Origin: ATZT02 sp964639395
GTDB lineage: Bacteria > Actinomycetota > Actinomycetes > S36-B12 > UBA5976
Assembly (NCBI GenBank): GCA_964639395.1
Contig: CAZXCT010000002.1
Coordinates: 1 to 51,184 of the forward strand
Direction of reading: 5' to 3'
Length of the DNA: 51,184 bases
Part shown: piece by piece, positions 18,477-26,252 of the stretch
How positions within the stretch are numbered: position 1 is the stretch's first letter
How the letters are laid out: the number at the start of each line of letters is the position of its first letter
Made by a program: the position numbers and the translations under genes
The notes under the pieces: generated by a model
Seen by the model: only the letters and a program-made list of their open reading frames with translations
Told to the model about the DNA's origin: nothing
Database searches by the model: none

Positions 18477-20000
18477 TTACTTAAAGCCCTCCGCGGTATT
18501 AACTGCTGCCATCACAACAGCCGCTTTATTAGCACATTCCACGTCCTCATTTAACGGTTTGCTGTCCGCAACGATTCCCGCCCCAGCCTGCACATAGGCA
18601 ATTTGGTTTTTTACTACCGCGGTGCGGATTGCTATCGCAAAATCCATATCTCCGGCAAAATCAAAATAGCCCACCGCACCACCGTATATACCGCGTTTAA
18701 CTTCTTCAAGTTCATCGATAATTTCCATTGCTCTCACTTTTGGAGCACCAGAAAGTGTCCCAGCCGGAAATGTGGCTTTCAATGCATCAATACTTGAAAA
18801 TTGCGGCTTTAACTTGCCAATTACGGTAGAGACTAAATGCATCACATGACTATATTTTTCAACTTGCATAAACTGCGCAACTTTTACCGATCCTGCCTGA
18901 CAAATACGACCTAAGTCATTTCGACCTAGATCAACCAGCATTAGATGCTCGGCTCTTTCTTTGACGTCATTAAGTAAATCTTGCGCAATCTTTTCATCTT
19001 CAATCGGATCATCTGATCTATGTCGAGTTCCAGCGATGGGATGCATTTTTGCTAGCCCTTTATTAACTGTTACTAAGGCCTCAGGACTCGAGCCAACTAT
19101 GTCAAACTCAGTTTTTGAAAAATCTGCGTTAGGGATTCTGAGGTAAAACATATATGGGCTGGGATTAGAGACACGCAAAGAACGGTAAATATCAAAACTA
19201 TCTGCAGTGGTTGGTTTAACAAATCTTTGTGAAAGTACTATTTGAAAAGCATCTCCTGCTTTTATGTACTCGATGGCTTTTTTAACTTTGACTTCAAATT
19301 CTTCACTAGTGGTAAGTCGATCAAATGATTTCTCACTTGCTGCATTATTACTTGTATTCATCTCAAACCCTTGAGATAAGCGACTTTCCATTTCTGCTAT
19401 ACGTGATATTGCATCGTTCCAGGCAGCCGCTACGCCTTGGTCGGTTGCGTTGTAATTTATCGCGTTCGCTATCAGCCAGACGCTTCCGTTCGAATGATCT
19501 AGAACTGCAAAATCAGTAGCTAACAACATAGTTAGGTCAGGTACCTCTAATTGATCAGGATTTGAATTTGGCAACTTCTCAAAATTTCGCACCATGTCAT
19601 ACGACACATAACCAACTAATCCACCAGTTAATGGCGGTAAGTCTGGTAAAGATTCGCCTTTCAAAAACTCTATGGTTTGCTTAAGTACCTCCCAGCTATT
19701 TCCGTTTTGAGAGACACCAATTGGAACTCGACCAAACCATTTCGCTTGCATATTTTCATCCTGCAGCATGGCTGAAGAGTTAACGCCTACAAATGAATAT
19801 CGTGACCAACTTTGCGTTCCATCGGCAGACTCTAATAAAAATGTACCTGGTCGATTTTGAGCCAGCGTCATATAAAGCGCTACCGGAGTGAGCGTGTCAG
19901 CCAAGACTCTTTTAACAACTGGAATAACTTTCAAATCTTTTGCAAGATCTTCAAACTCTGATAACTGTGGGTAGACCGCCCCAAGTTGATACTGTTTCAA
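18477..20000 (-). CDS. trpE: anthranilate synthase component I
   Basis: Converts chorismate plus ammonia (from TrpG) to anthranilate, first committed step of tryptophan synthesis. The 507-residue protein has the N-terminal regulatory half, with LLESADGTQSWSRYSFVG near residue 55 that probably forms the tryptophan feedback site. The C-terminal chorismate-binding half contains GDAFQIVLSQRF, PIAGTRHRS, ERAEHLMLVDLGRNDLGR and FPAGTLSGAPKVRAMEII. The start is TTG, overlapping the hisI stop in TTGA, so trp expression is physically coupled to his. The glutaminase gene trpG and trpD are not in the window. Confidence 0.96.
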   Translation of the reverse strand: MKQYQLGAVYPQLSEFEDLAKDLKVIPVVKRVLADTLTPVALYMTLAQNRPGTFLLESADGTQSWSRYSFVGVNSSAMLQDENMQAKWFGRVPIGVSQNGNSWEVLKQTIEFLKGESLPDLPPLTGGLVGYVSYDMVRNFEKLPNSNPDQLEVPDLTMLLATDFAVLDHSNGSVWLIANAINYNATDQGVAAAWNDAISRIAEMESRLSQGFEMNTSNNAASEKSFDRLTTSEEFEVKVKKAIEYIKAGDAFQIVLSQRFVKPTTADSFDIYRSLRVSNPSPYMFYLRIPNADFSKTEFDIVGSSPEALVTVNKGLAKMHPIAGTRHRSDDPIEDEKIAQDLLNDVKERAEHLMLVDLGRNDLGRICQAGSVKVAQFMQVEKYSHVMHLVSTVIGKLKPQFSSIDALKATFPAGTLSGAPKVRAMEIIDELEEVKRGIYGGAVGYFDFAGDMDFAIAIRTAVVKNQIAYVQAGAGIVADSKPLNEDVECANKAAVVMAAVNTAEGFK

Positions 20001-20347
20001 GATTGGCGCTCCAGACCAATTCCTGAATCAAAACAACTTACTTCGCCACTATGACAAGCTGCTCCTTTTTGGTTAACTACTATTAAAAGACTATCGCCGT
20101 CGCAGTCTGAACTTAATGACACCAAATCTTGTGTATTTCCACTAGTTTCACCCTTTACCCAAATCGCACTTCGTGATCTTGAAAAGTATGTAACCTTTCC
20201 AGTTTGAAGAGTTTTAATAATCGATTCACGACTCATCCATGCTTGCATTAGTACGCGCTTAGTCGACTGTTCTTGAGCTATCGCCACAATTAAACCATCG
20301 CTATTAAACTTTAAAGAAGCGAGAAGTTCCTCTAGTGATTGATTCAT
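19997..20347 (-). CDS. hisI: phosphoribosyl-AMP cyclohydrolase
   Basis: Third step of histidine synthesis, opening the adenine ring of PR-AMP. The 116-residue single-domain enzyme has the metal-binding motif LSSDCDGDSLL near residue 78 and cysteines in KGAACHSGEVSCF near residue 95, and the family motif TGKVTYFSRSRSAIWVKG. The pyrophosphohydrolase part (hisE) is not fused and is absent here, as in many actinobacteria where hisE pairs with hisG elsewhere. The 3' end overlaps trpE by TTGA. A 31-bp gap separates it from hisF. Confidence 0.95.
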   Translation of the reverse strand: MNQSLEELLASLKFNSDGLIVAIAQEQSTKRVLMQAWMSRESIIKTLQTGKVTYFSRSRSAIWVKGETSGNTQDLVSLSSDCDGDSLLIVVNQKGAACHSGEVSCFDSGIGLERQS

Positions 20348-20378
20348 GTCACTATTTTGGTCTATCAGTAAATTCGTG

Positions 20379-21152
20379 CTACTGCTGCGGGTAACTTCTG
20401 GTCGGTATCTGATTCTTTATCAAGTCTGCTTTAACTTGCTCGATTGAAAATGTACCCATATGAAACACGCTGGCGGCTAACGCGGCATCTGCTCCGGCTG
20501 TAATTGCAGCCGAAAAATCCGCCGGACAACCCGCCCCGCCAGATGCGACTACCGGAACTGTTGAAATCTCTCTTGCTAATTTAATCATTTCTATATCAAA
20601 TCCACCTTGAGTTCCATCTGCATCTATTGAGTTCAATAATATTTCACCAACGCCAAGTTCAATTGCCTGTTTAATCCAGTCCACCGCATCTACTTCTAGA
20701 GTTTTCTTACCCCCATGAGTAGTGATAACAAATCCACTGTTTGAGTTTCCACGCTTGGCATCTACCGAGAGAGTAATTACTTGTGAGCCAAATTTCTCGG
20801 CGATTTCAGTTATCAAAAGTGGTCTAGTAACTGCCGCAGTATTGATTGATACCTTGTCACAGCCGGCTTTTAGTAAAGTAAGAACGTCCTGCACACTTGC
20901 GACTCCACCGCCGACACAAAGTGGGACAAAAACTTTCTCAGCAGTTTTTTCAACTACTGAAACGATTGCTTTTCGATTTTCGATACTGGCAGAGACATCT
21001 AGAAAAACTAATTCATCAACTCCAGCTTTTGCATATTTTTCTGCTAACTCAACCGGCTCACCCAATTCAATTAAATTTTCAAAGTTGACACCTTTAACAA
21101 CTTTTCCATCTTTTACATCTAGGCAGGCTATAACGCGTTTAGCTAGGGTCAT
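20379..21152 (-). CDS. hisF: imidazole glycerol phosphate synthase cyclase subunit
   Basis: Synthase half of the HisH-HisF complex; uses ammonia from HisH to make imidazole glycerol phosphate and AICAR. The 257-residue TIM barrel has the catalytic Asp in IACLDVKDGKVVKG near residue 11 and the second Asp in TLSVDAKRG near residue 130, plus phosphate loops VGGGVASVQDV and ASGGAGCPADF. It overlaps the upstream hisA by 14 bp. Paralogous to HisA but clearly the HisF branch by the KGVNF and DAKRG motifs. Confidence 0.96.
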   Translation of the reverse strand: MTLAKRVIACLDVKDGKVVKGVNFENLIELGEPVELAEKYAKAGVDELVFLDVSASIENRKAIVSVVEKTAEKVFVPLCVGGGVASVQDVLTLLKAGCDKVSINTAAVTRPLLITEIAEKFGSQVITLSVDAKRGNSNSGFVITTHGGKKTLEVDAVDWIKQAIELGVGEILLNSIDADGTQGGFDIEMIKLAREISTVPVVASGGAGCPADFSAAITAGADAALAASVFHMGTFSIEQVKADLIKNQIPTRSYPQQ

Positions 21153-21885
21153 TTGATTTCCGATTCGCTATTTCAAGTGCCTGTGGCAAAGTGAACCTAT
21201 TGGCATATAGCGCCTTCCCTAATATGGCACCCTCTATGCCTAACGGTATTAAACCAACTAATTTTTCGATATCTTCCAAACTTCCTATGCCACCTGAGGC
21301 GATCAATGGCTTATTTGTAACTTGAGAAATCTTTATCAAGAGGTCGGTATTAACGCCCTGCAAAGTTCCATCTTTATTCACGTCGGTTACCACATATCGT
21401 GCTGCGCCATCTTTTTCTAATCGTTCTAAGGTTTCAAATAAATCCCCACCTTCTTTAGTCCAGCCACGTGCGCTTAACTTGTTACCTCTTACATCTAAAC
21501 CAATTGCAATCTTTTCTTGATATTCGCCTATTACCTTTTGGGTCCACTCGGGATTTTCAAGTGCAGCAGTCCCAAGGTTTACCCTGGTTGCCCCAGTTGC
21601 GAGAGCAGCTCTCAATGATTCGTCATCACGGATTCCACCAGAAATTTCTACTTTGATATCTAAATGACCAACCACCTTCGCTAATTGATCAAAGTTACTT
21701 CCGGTGCCAAATGCTCTATCTAAATCAACTAAATGAATCCATTGCGCACCTAGCTTTTGCCAATTAAGCGCTACTTCAAGTGGATCCCCGAAGTCTTGTT
21801 CGGTTCCGCGTTCGCCTTGAACTAGACGCACCGCTTTGCCATTTTGTACGTCAACTGCTGGTAGTAGTTCGAGTTGTTTAGTCAT
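21139..21885 (-). CDS. priA: ProFAR isomerase, bifunctional PriA-type (HisA plus TrpF)
   Basis: Isomerises ProFAR in histidine synthesis; in actinobacteria the PriA form also does the TrpF reaction. The 248-residue barrel has the catalytic Asp12 (LLPAVDVQNGKAVRLVQGE) and an Asp at TDVNKDGTLQG near residue 168. The residues linked to dual function in mycobacterial PriA have counterparts here: Arg20 and the Arg140-Gly-Trp142 segment (SARGWTKEGGDL). With no trpF among the trp genes, the bifunctional role is the simplest reading, but it is inference. It overlaps hisH by 8 bp and hisF by 14 bp. Confidence 0.92.
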   Translation of the reverse strand: MTKQLELLPAVDVQNGKAVRLVQGERGTEQDFGDPLEVALNWQKLGAQWIHLVDLDRAFGTGSNFDQLAKVVGHLDIKVEISGGIRDDESLRAALATGATRVNLGTAALENPEWTQKVIGEYQEKIAIGLDVRGNKLSARGWTKEGGDLFETLERLEKDGAARYVVTDVNKDGTLQGVNTDLLIKISQVTNKPLIASGGIGSLEDIEKLVGLIPLGIEGAILGKALYANRFTLPQALEIANRKSNDPS

Positions 21886-22519
21886 TGAGTTGTTTCAACC
21901 AATTTTCTATAAGTTTTAATCCTGCAGGGCCTGATTTTTCAGGGTGAAATTGTGTTGCCCAGAGCGGACCATCTTCAATCGCCGCTATAAAGTCTTCATA
22001 GTAATTCGACTTGTGCACTAACGGTTTTATAAAGGGCTCAGTTCGCTCAAAATCTAGTTCTTTCGCCGCGAAACTATGTAAAAAATAAAATTGTTCTGTT
22101 TCAATATCAGAAAACATTTTTGAACCAGCACTTACCTTAACTGAGTTGAATCCCATGTGAGGCAATATTTTGGCTGTTAGTTGTGTTACCGCACCGCGCC
22201 ATTGAGCCAGCCCCAGAGTAGTAATTGAATGTTCTTCACCTTCACTAAACATTACCTGCATTCCGACACAAATCCCAAGGATTGATTTATTACTAACCAA
22301 TCTCTTATCTACAATTTCAGCTGCTCGCACTTTATTCAAGCCCTCCATGCACGAGGCGTACGCACCTACTCCGGGGACAATTAATCCATCTGCTTGAAGA
22401 CAGGTTTTGAAATCGTTTGAAAGCTCAACGGTATAACCACTTCGTTCAACAGCTCGCATCACTGAGCGAACGTTTCCGAATCCGTAATCTAAAACAATTA
22501 CTTTATTTGCGGATGTTAT
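21878..22519 (-). CDS. hisH: imidazole glycerol phosphate synthase glutaminase subunit, apparent ATA start
   Basis: Glutaminase partner of HisF. The nucleophile is in GICVGMQVMFSE (about residue 84 in the long form), and the His-Glu pair in TQFHPEKSG is near the C-terminus. The first usual start, GTG at 22462, would cut off the conserved first strand KVIVLDYGFGNVRSV, which is in frame upstream. Reading back from it meets no ATG, GTG or TTG before hisB; the only reasonable start is ATA at 22519, within ATAA shared with the hisB stop, and AAGGG lies 7 nt upstream. That gives 213 residues, the normal length. A single G-to-A change of an ancestral ATGA overlap would explain it. A sequencing error is the alternative. 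Confidence 0.85.
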   Translation of the reverse strand: MTSANKVIVLDYGFGNVRSVMRAVERSGYTVELSNDFKTCLQADGLIVPGVGAYASCMEGLNKVRAAEIVDKRLVSNKSILGICVGMQVMFSEGEEHSITTLGLAQWRGAVTQLTAKILPHMGFNSVKVSAGSKMFSDIETEQFYFLHSFAAKELDFERTEPFIKPLVHKSNYYEDFIAAIEDGPLWATQFHPEKSGPAGLKLIENWLKQLND

Positions 22520-23103
22520 AAGGAGCCCTTGGTTGAGGGGACGCCGGAAACTCGTGGATCAATTTCACAAGCAATACGTAAAGCACGAGCGACCGCTTTA
22601 AACTGCGCTTCTACAATGTGGTGAGCGTTTTTTCCGTCTAACACTTCTACATGCAGAGTTATTTTAGATTGGTTCACAAAAGATTCCCAAATGTGTTTAT
22701 TTAAAGTCGTATCGTAAGTCCCGATCATGGGGGCCATTTCCGGTTCTTTATGTACTAAATACGGTCTACCTGATAAATCCACCGCCGCACGAACTAAAAC
22801 ATCATCTAGCGGAACAGTCGCATCTCCATAACGACGAATTGATGTTTTATCCCCTAAGGCAATTAAAAAAGCCTCACCCAAAGCCAAAGCGGTATCTTCG
22901 ATTGTGTGATGCTCATCAACTTCGATATCGCCAACTGTTTTTACAGTTAAATCAAAAAGACCGTGCTTGGAAAGCTGCGCCAACATGTGATCGTAAAAAG
23001 GTATTTGTGTGTCTATTGAATTTTCACCTGTGCCATCTAGGTTTAGTTCAATTTGTACTTTGCTCTCTTTAGTGTCTCGTGACACCTTGGCTGTACGACT
23101 CAT
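22516..23103 (-). CDS. hisB: imidazoleglycerol-phosphate dehydratase
   Basis: Dehydrates imidazole glycerol phosphate to imidazole acetol phosphate. The 195-residue monofunctional enzyme (no phosphatase domain) has manganese-binding histidine motifs FYDHMLAQLSKHG, VDEHHTIEDTALALGEA near residue 65 and NAHHIVEAQFKAVARAL near residue 165. It lies 12 bp after hisC. Its TAA stop shares ATAA with the apparent hisH start. Confidence 0.97.
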   Translation of the reverse strand: MSRTAKVSRDTKESKVQIELNLDGTGENSIDTQIPFYDHMLAQLSKHGLFDLTVKTVGDIEVDEHHTIEDTALALGEAFLIALGDKTSIRRYGDATVPLDDVLVRAAVDLSGRPYLVHKEPEMAPMIGTYDTTLNKHIWESFVNQSKITLHVEVLDGKNAHHIVEAQFKAVARALRIACEIDPRVSGVPSTKGSL

Positions 23104-23115
23104 ATTCCCGTTTCT

Positions 23116-24240
23116 TTAAGCAAATTTTATAAGGTTATTATTCAGCAAGACCTGCAAGGTTTGTACAAAGGTCTTAGATTCTGCTTGTGTGCCAACGCTA
23201 ACGCGCAAAAATCCTTTTATCCCAACATCTCTTACCAAAATCGACTCATCCACCAGTGCCTGCCAGAGCGCCTTTTCGTCAAGCAGGTTTCCGACTAGTA
23301 AAAAATTAGCATCACTTTCAACAATATAAAAACCCATTGTTGTTAATTCTGTTGACATCCAATTTCGAATTTGAATAATCTCATGCACCTGCTGTTGCAG
23401 AAGTTTGTGATTTTCTAAGGCAACTCGCGCCATAATCTGACTCTGCAGCGACAAGTGGTAAGGCAACCTAGTCAGCGTCAATGCGGCAATAGTTTGTGCT
23501 TGTGCTGTGACATATCCAATTCGTGCCCCCGCAAAAGCAAAAGCCTTACTCATAGTTCGCGTCACAAATAAATTCGAATATTTTCTAATCAAAGATATTG
23601 CACTTTGATTCTGAGAGAACTCCCCATACGCTTCATCTACAACAAAAATAGCGTTGGGTGCCGCTTTGATTAGGATTTCTAAATCACTCAAATTAGTACT
23701 TGTACCCGTTGGGTTATTGGGCGTTGTGATAAATACGATTCGCGGCTCATTGCTTGTAAGGTAATCAACGGCCGCTTTTTGGTCAATTAAAAAATTCTTG
23801 TCGCGCGGTAAAGAGATGTATTGATACCCATTTACTTCACTAAGGATTTTATGCATTGAGTAACTTGGCTCAAATCCAACAGCTAATGCACCTGGGTCAG
23901 AAAAGGCTTGCAGAATTTGTTGCAATATTTCATTTGAGCCATTAGCTGCCCATACTTCATTCTTACTTAGCTTTTCTTGAGTAATTTCATGCAAGTATTC
24001 AGCTATCGCCTCGCGCAACAGATTATGTGAACGATCGGGATATCGATTGCTGTTTTCTAGGCTCTTATCTAACTCAGCCAGAATTAGTATCTTTACTTTT
24101 TGAGGTAGGTTAAATGGATTTTCATTTGTATTAAGTTTTATTCTGCAATCTAAAACTGGAGCGCCATAAGCCTTCGCTGATAAGACTTTTTTACCTAACG
24201 GTAATTTCTTATTTATCTCAATATTTTCAATATCTGACAT
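23116..24240 (-). CDS. hisC: histidinol-phosphate aminotransferase
   Basis: PLP-dependent transamination of imidazole acetol phosphate. The 374-residue fold type I aminotransferase has LNTNENPFNLPQKV near residue 37, the PLP-contact region ITTPNNPTGTSTNL near residue 172, the aspartate in FVVDEAYGEFS, and the Schiff-base lysine in TRTMSKAFAFAGARIGY near residue 230. The gene lies 3 bp after hisD and 12 bp before hisB; this context makes HisC the right assignment rather than an aromatic aminotransferase. Confidence 0.96.
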   Translation of the reverse strand: MSDIENIEINKKLPLGKKVLSAKAYGAPVLDCRIKLNTNENPFNLPQKVKILILAELDKSLENSNRYPDRSHNLLREAIAEYLHEITQEKLSKNEVWAANGSNEILQQILQAFSDPGALAVGFEPSYSMHKILSEVNGYQYISLPRDKNFLIDQKAAVDYLTSNEPRIVFITTPNNPTGTSTNLSDLEILIKAAPNAIFVVDEAYGEFSQNQSAISLIRKYSNLFVTRTMSKAFAFAGARIGYVTAQAQTIAALTLTRLPYHLSLQSQIMARVALENHKLLQQQVHEIIQIRNWMSTELTTMGFYIVESDANFLLVGNLLDEKALWQALVDESILVRDVGIKGFLRVSVGTQAESKTFVQTLQVLLNNNLIKFA

Positions 24241-24243
24241 AAC

Positions 24244-25530
24244 TTAGTTTTCAAAACGTATATCGACAGCTGCTCCATGCGCCGGAAGATCTTCCGCCGC
24301 TGAGAGGACTCTTAAGTGTCCTCTTACTTCTGAAAGCGCTGCTTCGTCATACTCAATATATTGAACTCCCCTTAAAAAAGTTTGCACACTTAATCCAGAT
24401 GAGTGACAGGCGCAGCCACCAGTGGGCAGCACATGATTACTACCCGCTAAATAATCACCTAACGAAACTGGTGCAAACGCACCAATAAATACTGCACCAG
24501 CATTTTTTATTCTTTTTGCATCTGCCTTAGCATCTTTGGTCTGTATTTCTAAGTGCTCAGCTGCATAACTATTTACTACTGCCAACCCTTGGGTGATGTC
24601 TTTGACCAACACTATTGCGCTCTGAATTCCTGAAAGCGCAGTTGTTATCCGACTTGAATGTTTTGTATTCGCGACTTGAACTTTGAGCTCTGCTAAGACA
24701 GCTTCCGCAAGTTCTTCGCTGTCTGTAACTAATATGCTTGCCGCTGCTACGTCGTGCTCTGCTTGACTAATTAAATCAGCGGCAACCCAATCCGCTCTTG
24801 CACTCGAATCTGCCAAAATTGCGATTTCGGTTGGACCTGCTTCTGAGTCAATGGCAACTAATCCACGAACTAATCTTTTTGCTGCAGTTACATAGATATT
24901 GCCAGGCCCCGTTATTAAATTTACTCTTTGGCAACTTTTAGTTCCATAGGCCAACATGGCAATCGCTTGCGCACCGCCAGCTGCGTAAACTTCTTCGATG
25001 TTTAATAAGGCGCATGCCGCTAAAACTGCTTGGTGTGGCCAACCCTGATTGTCTATTTGTCCTGGTGAGACCACCGCGATGGATTCTACTTTTGCAACTT
25101 GGGCTGGGACAACATTCATAATCACACTTGAAGGATAGATTGCGCCGCCCGCAGGAACATATAAACCAACACGAGCAACCGGCAACCAATCTATTTTCAC
25201 AAATCCACCCGGAGCAATCTCAACTTCGGTGGCTTGTCGAGTTTGGGCTTGGTGAAACTTTTTAACTCTTTTTATAGCTTCTTTTAGTGATTCGACTAAT
25301 TGTGGATCACACGCTACGAGCGCTTGTTGAATAATTTCTTTCGGTACTCGCAATTGAGATTGCTCAACGTTTGAAAATTTTCTATTCCAGCCAATTACTG
25401 CACTATCGCCAAATTCTTTAACCTCGCTTAAAACCGCTTTAACATCAGCCGTTACTGACTCGATATTCAAGATAGCGCGCGGCAGCTCGACAAGTTCGGC
25501 GTTTTCTCGCAGGTCGATTATCTGAATCAT
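24244..25530 (-). CDS. hisD: histidinol dehydrogenase
   Basis: Last two steps of histidine synthesis, histidinol to histidine with two NAD+. The 428-residue protein has GLYVPAGGAIYPSSVIMN near residue 110, ITGPGNIYVTAAKRLV near residue 210, the zinc and substrate region SEAGPTEIAILAD and ISQAEHDVAA, and the C-terminal GSNHVLPTGGCA and YAAEHLEI motifs. It is the first gene of the his-trp run. The ATG at 25530 has no Shine-Dalgarno; TAGAAT ends exactly 6 nt upstream, so the whole run may start with a leaderless message. That leaves no space for a T-box or his leader peptide. Confidence 0.97.
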   Translation of the reverse strand: MIQIIDLRENAELVELPRAILNIESVTADVKAVLSEVKEFGDSAVIGWNRKFSNVEQSQLRVPKEIIQQALVACDPQLVESLKEAIKRVKKFHQAQTRQATEVEIAPGGFVKIDWLPVARVGLYVPAGGAIYPSSVIMNVVPAQVAKVESIAVVSPGQIDNQGWPHQAVLAACALLNIEEVYAAGGAQAIAMLAYGTKSCQRVNLITGPGNIYVTAAKRLVRGLVAIDSEAGPTEIAILADSSARADWVAADLISQAEHDVAAASILVTDSEELAEAVLAELKVQVANTKHSSRITTALSGIQSAIVLVKDITQGLAVVNSYAAEHLEIQTKDAKADAKRIKNAGAVFIGAFAPVSLGDYLAGSNHVLPTGGCACHSSGLSVQTFLRGVQYIEYDEAALSEVRGHLRVLSAAEDLPAHGAAVDIRFEN

Positions 25531-25536
25531 TTGAGC

Positions 25537-25542
25537 ATTCTA
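25537..25542 (-). promoter_or_regulatory. candidate -10 element for leaderless hisD
   Basis: TAGAAT on the complement, then GCTCAA, then the hisD ATG. It lies in the 53-bp gap shared with the divergent LON-domain gene, which has a mirror-image arrangement. No strong -35 box is seen at 16-18 bp. Confidence 0.5.
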
Positions 25543-25571
25543 CTTGATGAGCCGAAAGTGGAGTAATCACT

Positions 25572-25577
25572 TATTCT
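25572..25577 (+). promoter_or_regulatory. candidate -10 element for the leaderless LON-domain gene
   Basis: TATTCT followed by TTTGCT and then ATG at 25584. The start codon has no purine-rich ribosome binding site. The hexamer-to-ATG spacing of 6 equals that at hisD on the other strand. Confidence 0.42.
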
Positions 25578-25583
25578 TTTGCT

Positions 25584-26252
25584 ATGGATTTAGAAGAAGT
25601 CATTCCCATCTTTCCGCTATCGACGGTATTGGTGCCGGGAATGAACTTTCCCTTACATATTTTTGAAGCAAGGTATCGCCAATTAGTGACAGACCTGTTA
25701 GCGCTTGCTGAAACAGATAGAAAGTTTGGAGTAATTTCAATAAAGGCTGGGTGGGAGGTAGGGGAAGACCAAATTCCTACGCTTTACAAAGTTGGCACCA
25801 TTGCCACTGTTCGTAAAGTTAAACAGCTCGCTGACGGAAAGTTTGATTTACAAACCACAGGTTCCGATAGATTTGAAATTAAAGATGTGTTTAAAAATCG
25901 CGCACCTTACTTAACGGCTCGCGTGGTAATTATCCCTCCGGTAGTGAGTGACCAGACGGATTACCAAGTAAGCACTACGCAAAGTGCCTATTTAAACTAT
26001 TTGAGAACAATGGGTGAAGTGACAGAAGCGACCTATGCTCAACTTCCGACTCAAGGTAGTGCACTTGCTAATTTACTGATTAGCACTATTTCGTTCAATG
26101 TACCTGAACAACAATCTTTGTTAGAGATGAATAATGTTTCTGATAAATTGAATAAACTTACCCAAATATTTAAAAGAGAATCAAAGCTTTTACAAACTAT
26201 CCCTAGTATTCCCGCCCCCTATTTAACGGGTAGTGAAATCAGCCTAAACTAA
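25584..26252 (+). CDS. LON substrate-binding-domain protein (no protease domain)
   Basis: A 222-residue protein made almost only of the N-terminal domain of Lon proteases: IPIFPLSTVLVPGMNFPLHI at the start, then FEARYRQLVTDLL, FGVISIK, VGTIATVRKV and GSDRFEIKDV. No AAA+ or serine protease domain follows. Such stand-alone proteins are common in actinobacteria next to hisD, but their role is not settled; substrate or ubiquitin-ligase-like adaptor functions are only guesses. It is divergent from hisD and convergent with dnaE, overlapping the dnaE stop by CTAA. Confidence 0.9.
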   Translation: MDLEEVIPIFPLSTVLVPGMNFPLHIFEARYRQLVTDLLALAETDRKFGVISIKAGWEVGEDQIPTLYKVGTIATVRKVKQLADGKFDLQTTGSDRFEIKDVFKNRAPYLTARVVIIPPVVSDQTDYQVSTTQSAYLNYLRTMGEVTEATYAQLPTQGSALANLLISTISFNVPEQQSLLEMNNVSDKLNKLTQIFKRESKLLQTIPSIPAPYLTGSEISLN

